Assembly: GCA_017465095.1 (NCBI GenBank)
Contig: JAFTWX010000077.1
Location: forward strand, 1-64,000
DNA length: 64,000 nt
Source: Lachnospiraceae bacterium
GTDB taxonomy: Bacteria; Bacillota; Clostridia; Lachnospirales; Lachnospiraceae
Reading direction: 5' to 3'
Below, piece by piece: positions 9,177 through 17,324 of this stretch; the stretch's first letter is position 1, and each line of letters begins with the position of its first letter. The position numbers were made by a program, and so were the translations under genes. The notes below the pieces were generated by a model that was given only the letters and a program-made list of their open reading frames with translations, made no database searches and had not been told where the DNA came from.

Positions 9177-9785
9177 TTATGTACTTAGTTTTACTACTTT
9201 AATTTTATGTTCCTCAATTCCAAATAATGCCATCACCACTTCCGCAATCTCGTTTTTTACCTTCTCATTTCCGCCACCCTGTGCAGCGACAACAACCCCT
9301 TCCACCATCGGTGTGATTTCCTTGACAACAATCGGCGCCTGACTTCCGTCTTCCTGCTGTGCCAACACCACCTCCGACTGATTTTCCATTTCACCGACTT
9401 TTCTCGTTGTTCCGTCTCCCGCTTCCTCCTCCGTCCGTTTGCTGTACGGACTGTTTCTTTCCACAATAATTTCCGCCGAGGAATGCATAGTTATGTAAAC
9501 CTCTACTTTCCCTGCCCCGTCTACGTTTTGCAAAAATTCTTTCAGTTTCAGGCAAAGCTTTTCTCTGTATTCCTCGGTTGCACTGTTATCGCTCCCGCTC
9601 TGCATTCCCGCCGCATCTCTGTTTTCTGCCTGCAGTTGCTGCACATCCTCCTGCCCCGCTTCCGCCTTTGTTTCTTTATCTATGGGAACGGCGATAATCA
9701 CAAGCATAATTCCCGCCAGAAAAAGAAGCACAAACCGGTCCTTTCCCAAGGTTTTTAATTTTTCAGCCAGCATTTCCGTCTTCAT
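9177..9785 (-). CDS. spoIIIAG: Stage III sporulation protein AG
   Basis: This 202-residue protein has one membrane segment near residues 17-33 (FVLLFLAGIMLVIIAVPI) and a C-terminal domain with VYITMHSSAEIIVERN and VVKEITPMVEGVVVAAQGG, the ring-building motif of SpoIIIAG. It forms a large ring in the feeding-tube channel between mother cell and forespore. A charged linker separates the two parts. It starts 3 bp after spoIIIAF. Confidence 0.92.
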   Translation of the reverse strand: MKTEMLAEKLKTLGKDRFVLLFLAGIMLVIIAVPIDKETKAEAGQEDVQQLQAENRDAAGMQSGSDNSATEEYREKLCLKLKEFLQNVDGAGKVEVYITMHSSAEIIVERNSPYSKRTEEEAGDGTTRKVGEMENQSEVVLAQQEDGSQAPIVVKEITPMVEGVVVAAQGGGNEKVKNEIAEVVMALFGIEEHKIKVVKLST

Positions 9786-9788
9786 AAA

Positions 9789-10118
9789 CTACTCGGTCTC
9801 CTTTTCCGCCTCCCCGGCATCTTCCCCGGCCATCTGCCGGATATCCTCCGACAAATGTTCCGCAATCGCTTCGCTCTCCTTTGTGATTTGCTCATTCTCG
9901 CCTTCCCATGCACGTTCAATGCGGCTTTGCCACTGCGTCTGCCAAAGTTCATAGCTTTGTTCAAACATGTCCCCCGCCAGGAAGGGGGAGAGAAACAGGC
10001 AAATTGCCACCCATCCGGTCAGTGCACTGACATATTTTTCATATTTTTCGTTCGGACACATATGAAGAAACACTTTTGCAAAAATAAAAAAGCAACATAT
10101 TTTTTCTAAATACGGCAT
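9789..10118 (-). CDS. spoIIIAF: Stage III sporulation protein AF
   Basis: This 109-residue protein begins MPYLEKICCFFIFAKVFL and has two hydrophobic segments (about residues 5-18 and 36-52, WVAICLFLSPFLAG), then a charged tail. That layout and the ECxxKY-like NEKYEKYVSAL stretch match SpoIIIAF. The ATG at 10118 shares one base with the spoIIIAE stop, so the longer upstream frame is not used. Confidence 0.85.
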   Translation of the reverse strand: MPYLEKICCFFIFAKVFLHMCPNEKYEKYVSALTGWVAICLFLSPFLAGDMFEQSYELWQTQWQSRIERAWEGENEQITKESEAIAEHLSEDIRQMAGEDAGEAEKETE

Positions 10119-11173
10119 TACCTTCCTCCTCTCAGCACAAACATCGTCATGGCTATCACCACGCAAAAAGAAATAACACTGCACATGACCGCCCGCATTA
10201 CCAAAAGTCCCCCTTCCCCTATGCGTGAAACGATGTCAGACAATCTCGTCTGCCCCATGAAGCGGATACAGGCACCGGCAAGCTTCATCGTCATGGAAAT
10301 GCAAAACACCTGCCACACCGGCCGAAGCACAAGCAAAAACAAAAACACCATAGCTGTGGTTCCGATGCTGTTCTTTATGAGACCGGCCGATCCCGTCAGT
10401 ACCTCCGTCACGGATTCCGACATGTCTCCGATTCCCGGAATGGCACCGACCGCCTTTTGAAATACCGTTTTTTGCATCCCGTCCAGATGAACGGTAACCA
10501 TGTTCTGCATTCCGCTGACCATCACTGTGACAGACAGACACAGCTTGATTCCCCAGGAAACCGCCCGCTCCAAAATGCGGATAAAATCCTTCATCCGGTG
10601 CCTGTCATCCACCCCGTCCATAACCGCCAAAAACACGTAGGACCACACAAGCGGCAAAAGAAGCCCCGCCAAAATGTAATCAACTCCCAGAAGAAGCAAA
10701 ATAATAAGCTCATAGTTGACCGCTGCACTGACCGCGCCGACCGCCAAAGAGATAGACAGACAATAGGCGGGGACAAGCACCGTGACAAACTGCTTGCAGA
10801 TCGCCAGCACCTCATCCGCCGTTTCCATGAGACTTCCAAAGCTTTCCAAAAGGAGAAGTACCAAAAGAAGATAGACAAAATAGTAAGCCAAATCCGCCAC
10901 CTGACGGCTTTTCACCACACCGAACACATACTGGAGCAGCATGGCAAACAACCCCAGCAGCACAATGGCTGCAAAGAGATTTTTACTCTCCAAAATCCCC
11001 GGCGCGCAAATGCGCATGGCTGTTTCTTTTACTACTCCGTATGCTTCCTTAAACTCCCCCCGCATAACAAGCGAGGCAACATCGGAAAAATCCATATGGC
11101 GGTGTCCGAGCGCATCCTCCACCATGCGGTTAATATCACTCAAATCCAGTTGTTCCCATATTTTTTCATTCAT
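10118..11173 (-). CDS. spoIIIAE: Stage III sporulation protein AE
   Basis: This 351-residue polytopic membrane protein has about eight hydrophobic segments, starting with FAAIVLLGLFAMLLQYVFG and including LAYYFVYLLLVLLLLES and YELIILLLLGVDYILAGL. The family signature PGIGDMSESVTEVLTGSAGL is split here across about residue 235-255. The start ATG at 11173 overlaps the spoIIIAD stop as ATGA and gives MNEKIWEQLDLS; a further upstream ATG is in frame but less likely. It is proposed to be part of the membrane export base of the spoIIIA complex. Confidence 0.93.
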   Translation of the reverse strand: MNEKIWEQLDLSDINRMVEDALGHRHMDFSDVASLVMRGEFKEAYGVVKETAMRICAPGILESKNLFAAIVLLGLFAMLLQYVFGVVKSRQVADLAYYFVYLLLVLLLLESFGSLMETADEVLAICKQFVTVLVPAYCLSISLAVGAVSAAVNYELIILLLLGVDYILAGLLLPLVWSYVFLAVMDGVDDRHRMKDFIRILERAVSWGIKLCLSVTVMVSGMQNMVTVHLDGMQKTVFQKAVGAIPGIGDMSESVTEVLTGSAGLIKNSIGTTAMVFLFLLVLRPVWQVFCISMTMKLAGACIRFMGQTRLSDIVSRIGEGGLLVMRAVMCSVISFCVVIAMTMFVLRGGR

Positions 11174-11559
11174 CCCTGATAATACCCCGTAATCGTCTCG
11201 ACAAGCGCCCACAGTATAGGCATCCCCAAGAGCATCACCGCCACTTTCCCGCACAGTTCAATCTGCCCTGCGATCAAGGAATTTCCGCTGTCCCTGCACA
11301 CACCGGATGCGAATTCGCACAGGTAGGTGATTCCAAGCGCCTTCCAAAGAACGCCCATATACTGCGACACTCCGCTCAGATAGGCTTCCCACTCCTTCAG
11401 CGCAGCGGACATATCCAAAAGATAATTCAGAATGTAAAGTGCCAAAACCACGCCCGCACCGATGGAAAGTACGGTTCCCCACTGGCTGTTACAGGATTTC
11501 AGAAGCAAAATGAACACAACCGCCGTAATCCCGTAAAGCGTTATTTTTATAACGTCCAT
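11170..11559 (-). CDS. spoIIIAD: Stage III sporulation protein AD
   Basis: This 129-residue protein has four hydrophobic segments, beginning MDVIKITLYGITAVVFILLL, with the family stretch LWKALGITYLCEFASGVCRD near residue 73. SpoIIIAD resembles FliQ-type export subunits. It starts 2 bp after spoIIIAC and overlaps spoIIIAE by 4 bp. Confidence 0.93.
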   Translation of the reverse strand: MDVIKITLYGITAVVFILLLKSCNSQWGTVLSIGAGVVLALYILNYLLDMSAALKEWEAYLSGVSQYMGVLWKALGITYLCEFASGVCRDSGNSLIAGQIELCGKVAVMLLGMPILWALVETITGYYQG

Positions 11560-11561
11560 AG

Positions 11562-11762
11562 TCAGCCTCCCAGATCAAACAACCGTTCCACGGTCTCAAA
11601 CAGATCCCCGATATACGGAACGAGCCATGTCAATACAAGAATCAACCCGGCAAGTCCCACAAAAAACGAATATTCCTCTTTCCCGCTGTTTTTCAGCACC
11701 TGGCCCAGAATCATAACTAAGATTCCCACTGCTGCCATTTTGAACAACAACGCTACACTCAT
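11562..11762 (-). CDS. spoIIIAC: Stage III sporulation protein AC
   Basis: This 66-residue protein has two membrane segments (residues 5-22 and 35-50) and the VLKNSGKEEYSFFVGLAGL motif common to SpoIIIAC. The start ATG at 11762 (MSVALLFKMAAVGI) is chosen over an upstream in-frame ATG because it follows the spoIIIAB stop by 14 bp with a GGGAGAAAACC ribosome site. Confidence 0.92.
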   Translation of the reverse strand: MSVALLFKMAAVGILVMILGQVLKNSGKEEYSFFVGLAGLILVLTWLVPYIGDLFETVERLFDLGG

Positions 11763-11776
11763 TGGTTTTCTCCCTT

Positions 11777-12286
11777 CTACAGCAGAAGAATACACACAAA
11801 CAAACCGGACATGATTCCTATGGTCTGATATAATTTGCATTTCTCTTCCTTTTGTTCCGATAATTTGTGAAGCTGCAGCTCCAGACGCTGCTCATAGGCT
11901 TTGATCGCCTGGCTCTGTCCCTTCGCATCCATAAATCCCGTCTGTTGCATGCAGCCGAGAAACTCCTCGTAATCTTTTTTGTTCATATGACTTTTTACCA
12001 GTTCCCCGCTGTTTTTCCACAAAAAAGAAATGTCTTCCCCGTTAAATTCCTCCATCTGCTGCGCCACCCTCTGCAAAAATCCGCGAAACGGTTCCTCCAG
12101 CCGGTCAGAGGTTTTGCGAAACGCCTCCGGAAGACAGACACTTTCATACAAAATCAAGTCGTTTATATAATGCATCATATTTCTTATCTGCTCCAGCATT
12201 CTCATCCGCTGATGATACTCTCCCACCAGAGACAATCCGATGCCTCCCGTCCCGGCAACCACAAGTAAAAAACCAATCCATTTCAT
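11777..12286 (-). CDS. spoIIIAB: Stage III sporulation protein AB
   Basis: This 169-residue protein has a hydrophobic N-terminus (MKWIGFLLVVAGTGGIGLSL), a helical body with YINDLILYESVCLPEAF, and a hydrophobic C-terminus (MSGLFVCILLL). The layout matches SpoIIIAB, which resembles GspF-type proteins. Its start overlaps the spoIIIAA stop as ATGA. Confidence 0.92.
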   Translation of the reverse strand: MKWIGFLLVVAGTGGIGLSLVGEYHQRMRMLEQIRNMMHYINDLILYESVCLPEAFRKTSDRLEEPFRGFLQRVAQQMEEFNGEDISFLWKNSGELVKSHMNKKDYEEFLGCMQQTGFMDAKGQSQAIKAYEQRLELQLHKLSEQKEEKCKLYQTIGIMSGLFVCILLL

Positions 12287-13233
12287 ATCAGCCGCTCTCC
12301 TTTCTCGTTGTACATAACCCCTTTCCCTTTCTCTTTCAGCACCAGAAATCTCCGAAAATAAGTTGCCTCAAACAACGGCCTAAGATACGGCTTTTGCATA
12401 ACCTCCTGCATACTTTCTCCGTGAACGGTTGCTATCACCCTCACTCCGCAGTGCAAAAGCATAAGCAATGTCTTCACATCATCAGCCAGCGCAATCTCGT
12501 CCACCGCAATCACGTCCGGCGCCATGGAACGGAGCATCATTTCCATTCCGTAGCCTTTCGGGCAGGCATCCATCACGTCCGTCCGCATCCCCACATCATT
12601 CTGGGGCTCTCCCATGAAACATCCTGCAATTTCACTTCTCTCATCCACCACGGAGACAGAACATCCTCTGCGACGCTCTCCTCCGTCAGAGACCTGCCGA
12701 ACCATATCCCGAAGCACGGTCGTCTTTCCCATTCCCGGCGGTGCAATGATAAGACAGCTATGTATCTTGTCCTCTCTTTCCTCATACAAATAAGGCATGT
12801 AAGGGGATGCCACCTGTCGGATTTCGTGTGCAATCCGAATATTCAGAAAACGGATGTTTCGTATGACGCTGACGCCGTCCTGCGTCATGACCGTCTGCCC
12901 GGCAACACCGATCCGGTGCCCTCCCGCCACCGTCAAAAATCCATGCCTCAGTTCCTCCCCGTAGGCGTAGGGCGAGTATCTGCAAAGATGTACAAAAATA
13001 TTGTCAACCTGTCCCACATCAAACCGCAGGCTGTCCTCAAATTTATTACCCATGGCTAACTTTTCCGTTCCGTCATTTCTGAGGTAAAACTCCCTTCCTC
13101 CCCGCCGGATCAATACCGGTTTCCCTGCCCTGATCCGTATTTCCGCCAAATCTTCACACCGGGAACAGGTATATGAAAAATAGCCTCGCAAAGCTCCCGG
13201 AAAAAGCTGCTGAATACTGTTTGATTTTTTCAA
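12283..13233 (-). CDS. spoIIIAA: Stage III sporulation protein AA (ATPase)
   Basis: This protein of about 316 residues is the secretion-type ATPase of the mother-cell channel. Walker A is APPGMGKTT near residue 165 and Walker B is DVIAVDEIA. Upstream are VAGGHRIGVAG and SVIRNIRFLNIRIAHE, both family stretches. A GTG at 13242 is in frame, but only the TTG at 13233 has a well-spaced ribosome site (AAAGGGGTG), so that start is preferred; the difference is three residues. First gene of the operon. Confidence 0.93.
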   Translation of the reverse strand: MKKSNSIQQLFPGALRGYFSYTCSRCEDLAEIRIRAGKPVLIRRGGREFYLRNDGTEKLAMGNKFEDSLRFDVGQVDNIFVHLCRYSPYAYGEELRHGFLTVAGGHRIGVAGQTVMTQDGVSVIRNIRFLNIRIAHEIRQVASPYMPYLYEEREDKIHSCLIIAPPGMGKTTVLRDMVRQVSDGGERRRGCSVSVVDERSEIAGCFMGEPQNDVGMRTDVMDACPKGYGMEMMLRSMAPDVIAVDEIALADDVKTLLMLLHCGVRVIATVHGESMQEVMQKPYLRPLFEATYFRRFLVLKEKGKGVMYNEKGERLI

Positions 13234-13253
13234 CTCAATCACCCCTTTACGAA

Positions 13254-13281
13254 AGTATATGAAAAGGAGACAAACTTATGA
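13254..13281 (-). promoter_or_regulatory. Candidate sigma-E promoter of spoIIIA
   Basis: On the minus strand TCATAAG (13275-13281) and CATATACT (13254-13261) are separated by 13 bp, close to the spacing and -10 shape (CATACA-T) known for mother-cell sigma-E promoters. It ends about 20 bp before the spoIIIAA start. The match was made by eye and no standard sigma-A promoter is visible here. Confidence 0.5.
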
Positions 13282-13289
13282 CAAAGAAA

Positions 13290-13317
13290 AAAGACTCACA
13301 TTTAACTGTGAGTCTTT
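13290..13317 (-). terminator. Rho-independent terminator after the 177-residue coiled-coil gene
   Basis: An 11-bp perfect stem AAAGACTCACA / TGTGAGTCTTT with a 6-nt loop is followed on the minus strand by a run of T (TTTTTTC). It separates the coiled-coil gene from the spoIIIA promoter. On the plus strand the hairpin has only three T, so it mainly serves minus-strand transcripts. Confidence 0.88.
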
Positions 13318-13326
13318 CAACTTTTC

Positions 13327-13860
13327 CTATTCATTTTCTGTCTGTTGCACCTGTTTCATCTGCATCTCCTGCAGAACAAACGGATCATCGATATGAAGCA
13401 TCAGCACTTCTATCTGCTCTTTGTGCTGATCAATCTCTTTGCGCAGCGCAGCCGCCTTATCGCGGAATGCCTGTCCTGCCTCATCCAATTGCTCGGCATA
13501 AAGCTTTTTCATCTTTTCAAGCTCTGCTTCCTGCTCTTCTTTCAGCTTTGCAATCTCTTCCTCCTGCTTCTTGATGAGCGCTTTTTCCTTCTCGGCATAT
13601 TCTTTTGAAAGCGCTTCTCTGCATTTGGCTTTCTCCTTGGAAATGATATCACCGATGGCACTATTGTAATGCTCCAGTTCCTTTTCCACTTCCTCTTCCA
13701 AATTTTTCAACGCCTTGCGCCACTCCACGCTCGGAGTTATGTAAACCGTGTCGCCATCCTCCTGCTGGGAAATCGCCGCTTTCATCGCCTCAACCGCCTC
13801 AACGGCCTCTCTGGATGCTTCCGTAGTTTCTTCTTTAAATGCCATCACTTTGTTGTCCAT
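13327..13860 (-). CDS. Coiled-coil protein sharing the AELEKMKKLY motif (unknown function)
   Basis: I do not recognise a named family. The 177-residue product has a loose N-terminal part (residues 1-50) and a long charged coiled coil (about residues 50-150) rich in E, K, Q and A. Residues 111-133 (AELEKMKKLYAEQLDEA then AFRDK) match the motif that is repeated five times in the next gene upstream, so the two proteins are related and probably interact. No signal peptide or membrane segment is present. A GAGGTAAAAAG ribosome site precedes the ATG. It ends at a strong terminator and is likely cotranscribed with its neighbour, 43 bp away. Confidence 0.72.
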   Translation of the reverse strand: MDNKVMAFKEETTEASREAVEAVEAMKAAISQQEDGDTVYITPSVEWRKALKNLEEEVEKELEHYNSAIGDIISKEKAKCREALSKEYAEKEKALIKKQEEEIAKLKEEQEAELEKMKKLYAEQLDEAGQAFRDKAAALRKEIDQHKEQIEVLMLHIDDPFVLQEMQMKQVQQTENE

Positions 13861-13903
13861 TTCTTTTTACCTCGCATAGTCATCTTGTATTTCCCGCTTT
13901 ATC

Positions 13904-14680
13904 TTACCCCAGAAGGCTTCCGATCTGTGTCTTAAGTGTATCAATCTGTCCCTGTAACTGAGCATTTTTCTCCCGGAATGCGGTCTGTACTTCCGCAAGC
14001 TGTTCATCGTACAGTTTTTTCATTTTTTCAAGCTCCGCCTCATGAGCCAGCTCATTATTTTTGTACAAAAGAAGCTGCTGATTGGCAGCGTCGATTTCTT
14101 TCTGCTGCTGCGCCAGTTTGCTCTGGAACACTTCCTGAAGCTCTGTAATCATGCTCTCATAAATATTTTTCATCCGGTTCATTTCGGACTCATGGTCATT
14201 TTGAAGCTTTGACATGCTGTCTGCGCTGCTGTCAAAAAGCTCAAGGGCCATAGCCTCCTTCTTCTGACGGAAGGCAGCCTGAATCTCTTCAATCTGCTCA
14301 TGGTAAAGCGTTTTCATCTTTTCCAGCTGGGCTTCCTGCTTCTTATTCTCCTCCTCGAACTGCTCACTCTTTGTACGATACTGCTCCATCTCTTTTTTGA
14401 GGGAATCATTTCTGTCACGGAACGCCGTCTGCAACTCATCAATCTGCTCGTGGTAGAGCTTCTTCATCTTATCGAGCTCCGCCTCATGGGCAGCTGCCAT
14501 CTCCTCTGAATTGTGCGTCGCCTTATACTGCTCAAAATCCTGCTTAATGCTGGCTGTTTTTTTCTGAAAGGCGGTCTGAATTTCATCAATCTGCTCATGA
14601 TAGAGCTTCTTCATCTTGTCAAGCTCTGCCTGATGCTCTTTTTTGCTGATTCCGCCAAGTAAATTTAATAAAAAACTCAT
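13904..14680 (-). CDS. Five-repeat coiled-coil protein, 49-50 residue period (unknown function)
   Basis: The 258-residue product starts MSFLLNLLGGISKKEH and then holds five copies of a motif of the form (H/Q)EAELxKMKKLYHEQIxEIQTAF. The KM (or RM) pairs fall at residues 22, 71, 121, 169 and 219, so the period is 48-50 residues, near seven heptads. The rest is heptad-like and highly charged. The short hydrophobic N-terminus may sit on the membrane face, but no true membrane segment is seen. An in-frame ATG at 14854 exists, but the ATG at 14680 follows a GGAG site and a consensus-like promoter. No known family was recognised. Confidence 0.75.
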   Translation of the reverse strand: MSFLLNLLGGISKKEHQAELDKMKKLYHEQIDEIQTAFQKKTASIKQDFEQYKATHNSEEMAAAHEAELDKMKKLYHEQIDELQTAFRDRNDSLKKEMEQYRTKSEQFEEENKKQEAQLEKMKTLYHEQIEEIQAAFRQKKEAMALELFDSSADSMSKLQNDHESEMNRMKNIYESMITELQEVFQSKLAQQQKEIDAANQQLLLYKNNELAHEAELEKMKKLYDEQLAEVQTAFREKNAQLQGQIDTLKTQIGSLLG

Positions 14681-14705
14681 TTGTATCACGCTCCGTTTTT
14701 TTGTT

Positions 14706-14734
14706 ATTTTAGCACTTATTTGCATTGTTGTAAA
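14706..14734 (-). promoter_or_regulatory. Sigma-A promoter of the coiled-coil gene pair
   Basis: On the minus strand -35 TTTACA (14729-14734) and -10 TAAAAT (14706-14711) are spaced by exactly 17 bp. The ATG at 14680 lies 25 bp downstream of the -10. The phased box array at 14779-15031 lies directly upstream. Confidence 0.72.
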
Positions 14735-14778
14735 ATAAAGAATGTTGTTTCCGTCTTTTTCTGTCTTTGAGCAATTTT

Positions 14779-15031
14779 GTCGGGGTAAAAAAATTTGTGT
14801 TGCCCTACTGATTTGCAGGAAGCTGTATTCAGTCGGGACAAATTTTTTTGTCATGTCCTACTATTTTGTTAAATCCCAAATTTGATAGGGCTCAACAATC
14901 ATCTAAAGATGACTTTTTGTCCTAGCAAAATATAAAAACCCCAAATTAGTGGGATCCCTAAAAAAATTTCTCCCCTACCAAAACACAAAAATTGTTAATA
15001 AGTAGGAAACATAGGCGAAAAATCACCCTAC
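14779..15031. repeat. Phased array of GTNGGG / CCTAC inverted boxes, 53-bp period
   Basis: Boxes GTNGGG and CCTAC alternate. Box pairs span 14779-14808, 14832-14861, 14885-14925, 14949-14978 and 15002-15031; four spans are exactly 30 nt and the third is 41 nt. The gaps between spans are 23 nt each. The CCTA(C/G) boxes therefore start at 14804, 14857, 14921, 14974 and 15027, spaced 53, 64, 53 and 53 bp, near five, six, five and five helical turns. Each span holds an A/T tract; inner sequences are only partly alike. The pnp terminator stem (GAGGGC at 15055) falls on the next 53-bp step. The stretch 14681-15048 holds no gene. Confidence 0.65.
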
Positions 15032-15048
15032 CAAATCCGTAAAACCAC

Positions 15049-15083
15049 AAAAAAGAGGGCCTTGCAATCGCAAAGCCCTCTTT
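15049..15083 (-). terminator. Rho-independent terminator of pnp
   Basis: A perfect 9-bp stem AAAGAGGGC / GCCCTCTTT, extended by an inner TTGC/GCAA pairing, is followed on the minus strand by T6. It begins 18 bp after the pnp stop codon. Confidence 0.92.
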
Positions 15084-15100
15084 GAATTCATGCTTTATTC

Positions 15101-17185
15101 TTACTGTGCATCCTTGATAGAGAAGCTGAGTCTTCCCATCTTGTCTTTTCCGAGACATACAACAGTCACAACGTCGCCGAGTGTGAGAACATCTTCCACA
15201 TGGTTGATTCTCTCTTTTGCAACTTTGGAAATGTGAACCATTCCCTCTTTGCCCGGTGCAAACTCGATGAATGCGCCGAACTCTTTGATGCTGACTACAG
15301 AACCTGTGTATTTCTGTCCTTCTACGAAGTCAGAAACAATCATCTTAATCATTTCGATGGCTTTGTCCATTCCTTCTGCATCATTTCCGCATACAGAAAC
15401 AGCACCGTCATCTGTAATATCAATCTTAACACCGGTACGTGCGATAATCTCGTTGATTGTTTTACCGCGCTGTCCGACAACATCACCGATCTTCTCCGGA
15501 TCAATCTGGATCTGAACAATCTTCGGAGCGTACTGGCCAACCTCTTTACGCGGCTCAGCGATAGCAGGTTTCATACATGTATCCATGATGAAGAGTCTTG
15601 CTTCTCTTGTTCTGCGGATTGCTTCTTCCACGATCGGTCTTGTCAAACCGTGAATCTTGATATCCATCTGGATTGCTGTGATACCGTCTGTGGTACCTGT
15701 TACCTTGAAGTCCATGTCGCCGAAGAAGTCTTCCAGACCCTGGATATCGGTAAGAACGATGTAATCATCATCTGTATCGCCTGTAACAAGACCGCAGGAA
15801 ATACCTGCAACCATCTTTTTAATCGGTACACCTGCTGCCATAAGTGACATACAAGATGCACATGTGGAAGCCATGGATGTAGAACCGTTTGACTCAAATG
15901 TTTCAGATACGGTACGGATTGCATATGGGAATTCTTCTGTGGAAGGAAGAACTGCCATAAGCGCTTTCTCAGCGAGTGCTCCGTGACCGATTTCACGACG
16001 TCCCGGTCCGCGACTTACTTTTGTCTCACCTACGGAGTATGACGGGAAGTTGTAGTGATGCATGTATCTCTTGTTTGTGATGTTTGCATCAAGTCCGTCC
16101 ACTCTCTGCATCTCTGAAAGCGGTGCAAGTGTTGTCACGTTACAAATCTGTGTCTGTCCGCGTGTGAACATTGCGCTTCCGTGTACGCGAGGGATGATAT
16201 CAACCTCTGCGTCAAGCTTACGGATCTGATCGATCGCGCGACCGTCCGGACGCTTGTGATCTTTTAAGATCATCTTACGAACTGTCTTTTTCTGATACTG
16301 GTATACTGCTTCACCGAGAACTGCAAGCCACTCTTCGTTGTCTGCGAAAGCTTCTTCTAATTTTTCTGTCACCTTGCGGATATTTTCTTCACGAACCTGT
16401 TTTTCATCTGTGAATACTGCTTCTTCCATTTCTGCCGGAGGAACGATTTCCTTGATGGCAGCGAACATTTCTTCCGGAATTGCACAGCTTACATATTCGT
16501 GTTTCGGTTTTCCTACTTCTGCTACAATCTTGTTGATGAACTCGATGATTTCTTTGTTGATTCCGTCTGCCATGTAGATAGCTTCCAAAATCTTATCTTC
16601 CGGAACTTCGTTTGCTCCGGCTTCAATCATGATAACCTTCTCGGATGTAGAAGCAACTGTCATCTGAAGATCTCCGTTGTCCCACTGCTCCTGATTCGGG
16701 TTGATTACAAATTCTCCGTCCACAAGACCTACCTGTGTCATAGCACAAGGACCGTCAAACGGGATATCTGAAATACATGTTGCAATAGATGTACCGAGCA
16801 TCGCTACGAGCTCCGGACGACATTCCGGATCCACGCTCATTACCATGTTGTGAAGTGTTACGTCATTTCTGTAATCCTTCGGGAACAGAGGACGCATCGG
16901 TCTGTCAATAACACGGCTTGTAAGGATGGCATTTTCGCTTGCCTTTCCTTCTCTCTTGTTAAATCCTCCCGGGATTTTTCCTACTGCGTAAAGTTTCTCT
17001 TCATACTCAACACTACATGGGAAGAAATCGATTCCGTCCCTCGGTTTTTCTGAAGCTGTTGCTGTGGACAACACTGTTGTCTCACCGTAGTGCATGAATG
17101 CACAACCGTTTGCCTGTTTACCAACTCTGCCGATATCAACGGTAAGTGTTCTGCCGGCGAGTTCCATTGAGTAACTCTTATACAT
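15101..17185 (-). CDS. pnp: Polyribonucleotide nucleotidyltransferase (PNPase)
   Basis: This 694-residue enzyme is the phosphate-dependent 3'-5' exoribonuclease and polymerase of mRNA turnover. Two RNase PH-like domains are seen (DGIDFFPCSVEYEEKLYAVGK and later PDGRAIDQIRKLDAEVDI), with SNGSTSMASTCASCMSLM and DFKVTGTTDGITAIQMDIK in the second core. A KH domain (VGQRGKTINEIIARTGVKIDI) and S1 domain (GSVVSIKEFGAFIEF) form the C-terminus. Length fits the family. It follows rpsO across an intrinsic terminator and a long folded leader, suggesting both read-through and control at the RNA level. Confidence 0.97.
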   Translation of the reverse strand: MYKSYSMELAGRTLTVDIGRVGKQANGCAFMHYGETTVLSTATASEKPRDGIDFFPCSVEYEEKLYAVGKIPGGFNKREGKASENAILTSRVIDRPMRPLFPKDYRNDVTLHNMVMSVDPECRPELVAMLGTSIATCISDIPFDGPCAMTQVGLVDGEFVINPNQEQWDNGDLQMTVASTSEKVIMIEAGANEVPEDKILEAIYMADGINKEIIEFINKIVAEVGKPKHEYVSCAIPEEMFAAIKEIVPPAEMEEAVFTDEKQVREENIRKVTEKLEEAFADNEEWLAVLGEAVYQYQKKTVRKMILKDHKRPDGRAIDQIRKLDAEVDIIPRVHGSAMFTRGQTQICNVTTLAPLSEMQRVDGLDANITNKRYMHHYNFPSYSVGETKVSRGPGRREIGHGALAEKALMAVLPSTEEFPYAIRTVSETFESNGSTSMASTCASCMSLMAAGVPIKKMVAGISCGLVTGDTDDDYIVLTDIQGLEDFFGDMDFKVTGTTDGITAIQMDIKIHGLTRPIVEEAIRRTREARLFIMDTCMKPAIAEPRKEVGQYAPKIVQIQIDPEKIGDVVGQRGKTINEIIARTGVKIDITDDGAVSVCGNDAEGMDKAIEMIKMIVSDFVEGQKYTGSVVSIKEFGAFIEFAPGKEGMVHISKVAKERINHVEDVLTLGDVVTVVCLGKDKMGRLSFSIKDAQ

Positions 17186-17241
17186 TGCTTTTCTCCTTCT
17201 CTTTCCGGGCTATGCCCAATTTGGTGTTTCTACTTACTATC

Positions 17242-17322
17242 AGGTAGAAGACGCCGAAACTACTGAACCCCATGCGAAACCTTCGCATATGCTTCAGTGG
17301 TCTCGGAATACTTCTTCTACCT
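17242..17322 (-). promoter_or_regulatory. Long three-tier hairpin in the pnp leader RNA
   Basis: On the RNA, 10 bp pair at the base (AGGTAGAAGA with TCTTCTACCT, 17242-17251 and 17313-17322). A second 14-bp tier pairs 17254-17267 with 17293-17306 with one G-U and one mismatch. The tip is a perfect 7-bp stem ATGCGAA/TTCGCAT with a 3-nt loop (17272-17288). It lies 57 bp before the pnp start. PNPase genes of other bacteria are autoregulated through a leader duplex, so the same is inferred here. Confidence 0.7.
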
Positions 17323-17324
17323 AC

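Noticed and set aside
14779..15083. Regular 30-nt and 23-nt spacing that looks like a CRISPR array
   Set aside because: The 30-nt units are not identical, only their ends are alike, and no cas genes are present. The geometry fits protein sites or hairpins better.
14958..15158. A 66-residue minus-strand frame overlapping the pnp end
   Set aside because: It crosses the pnp terminator, lacks a ribosome site and has no protein-like pattern.
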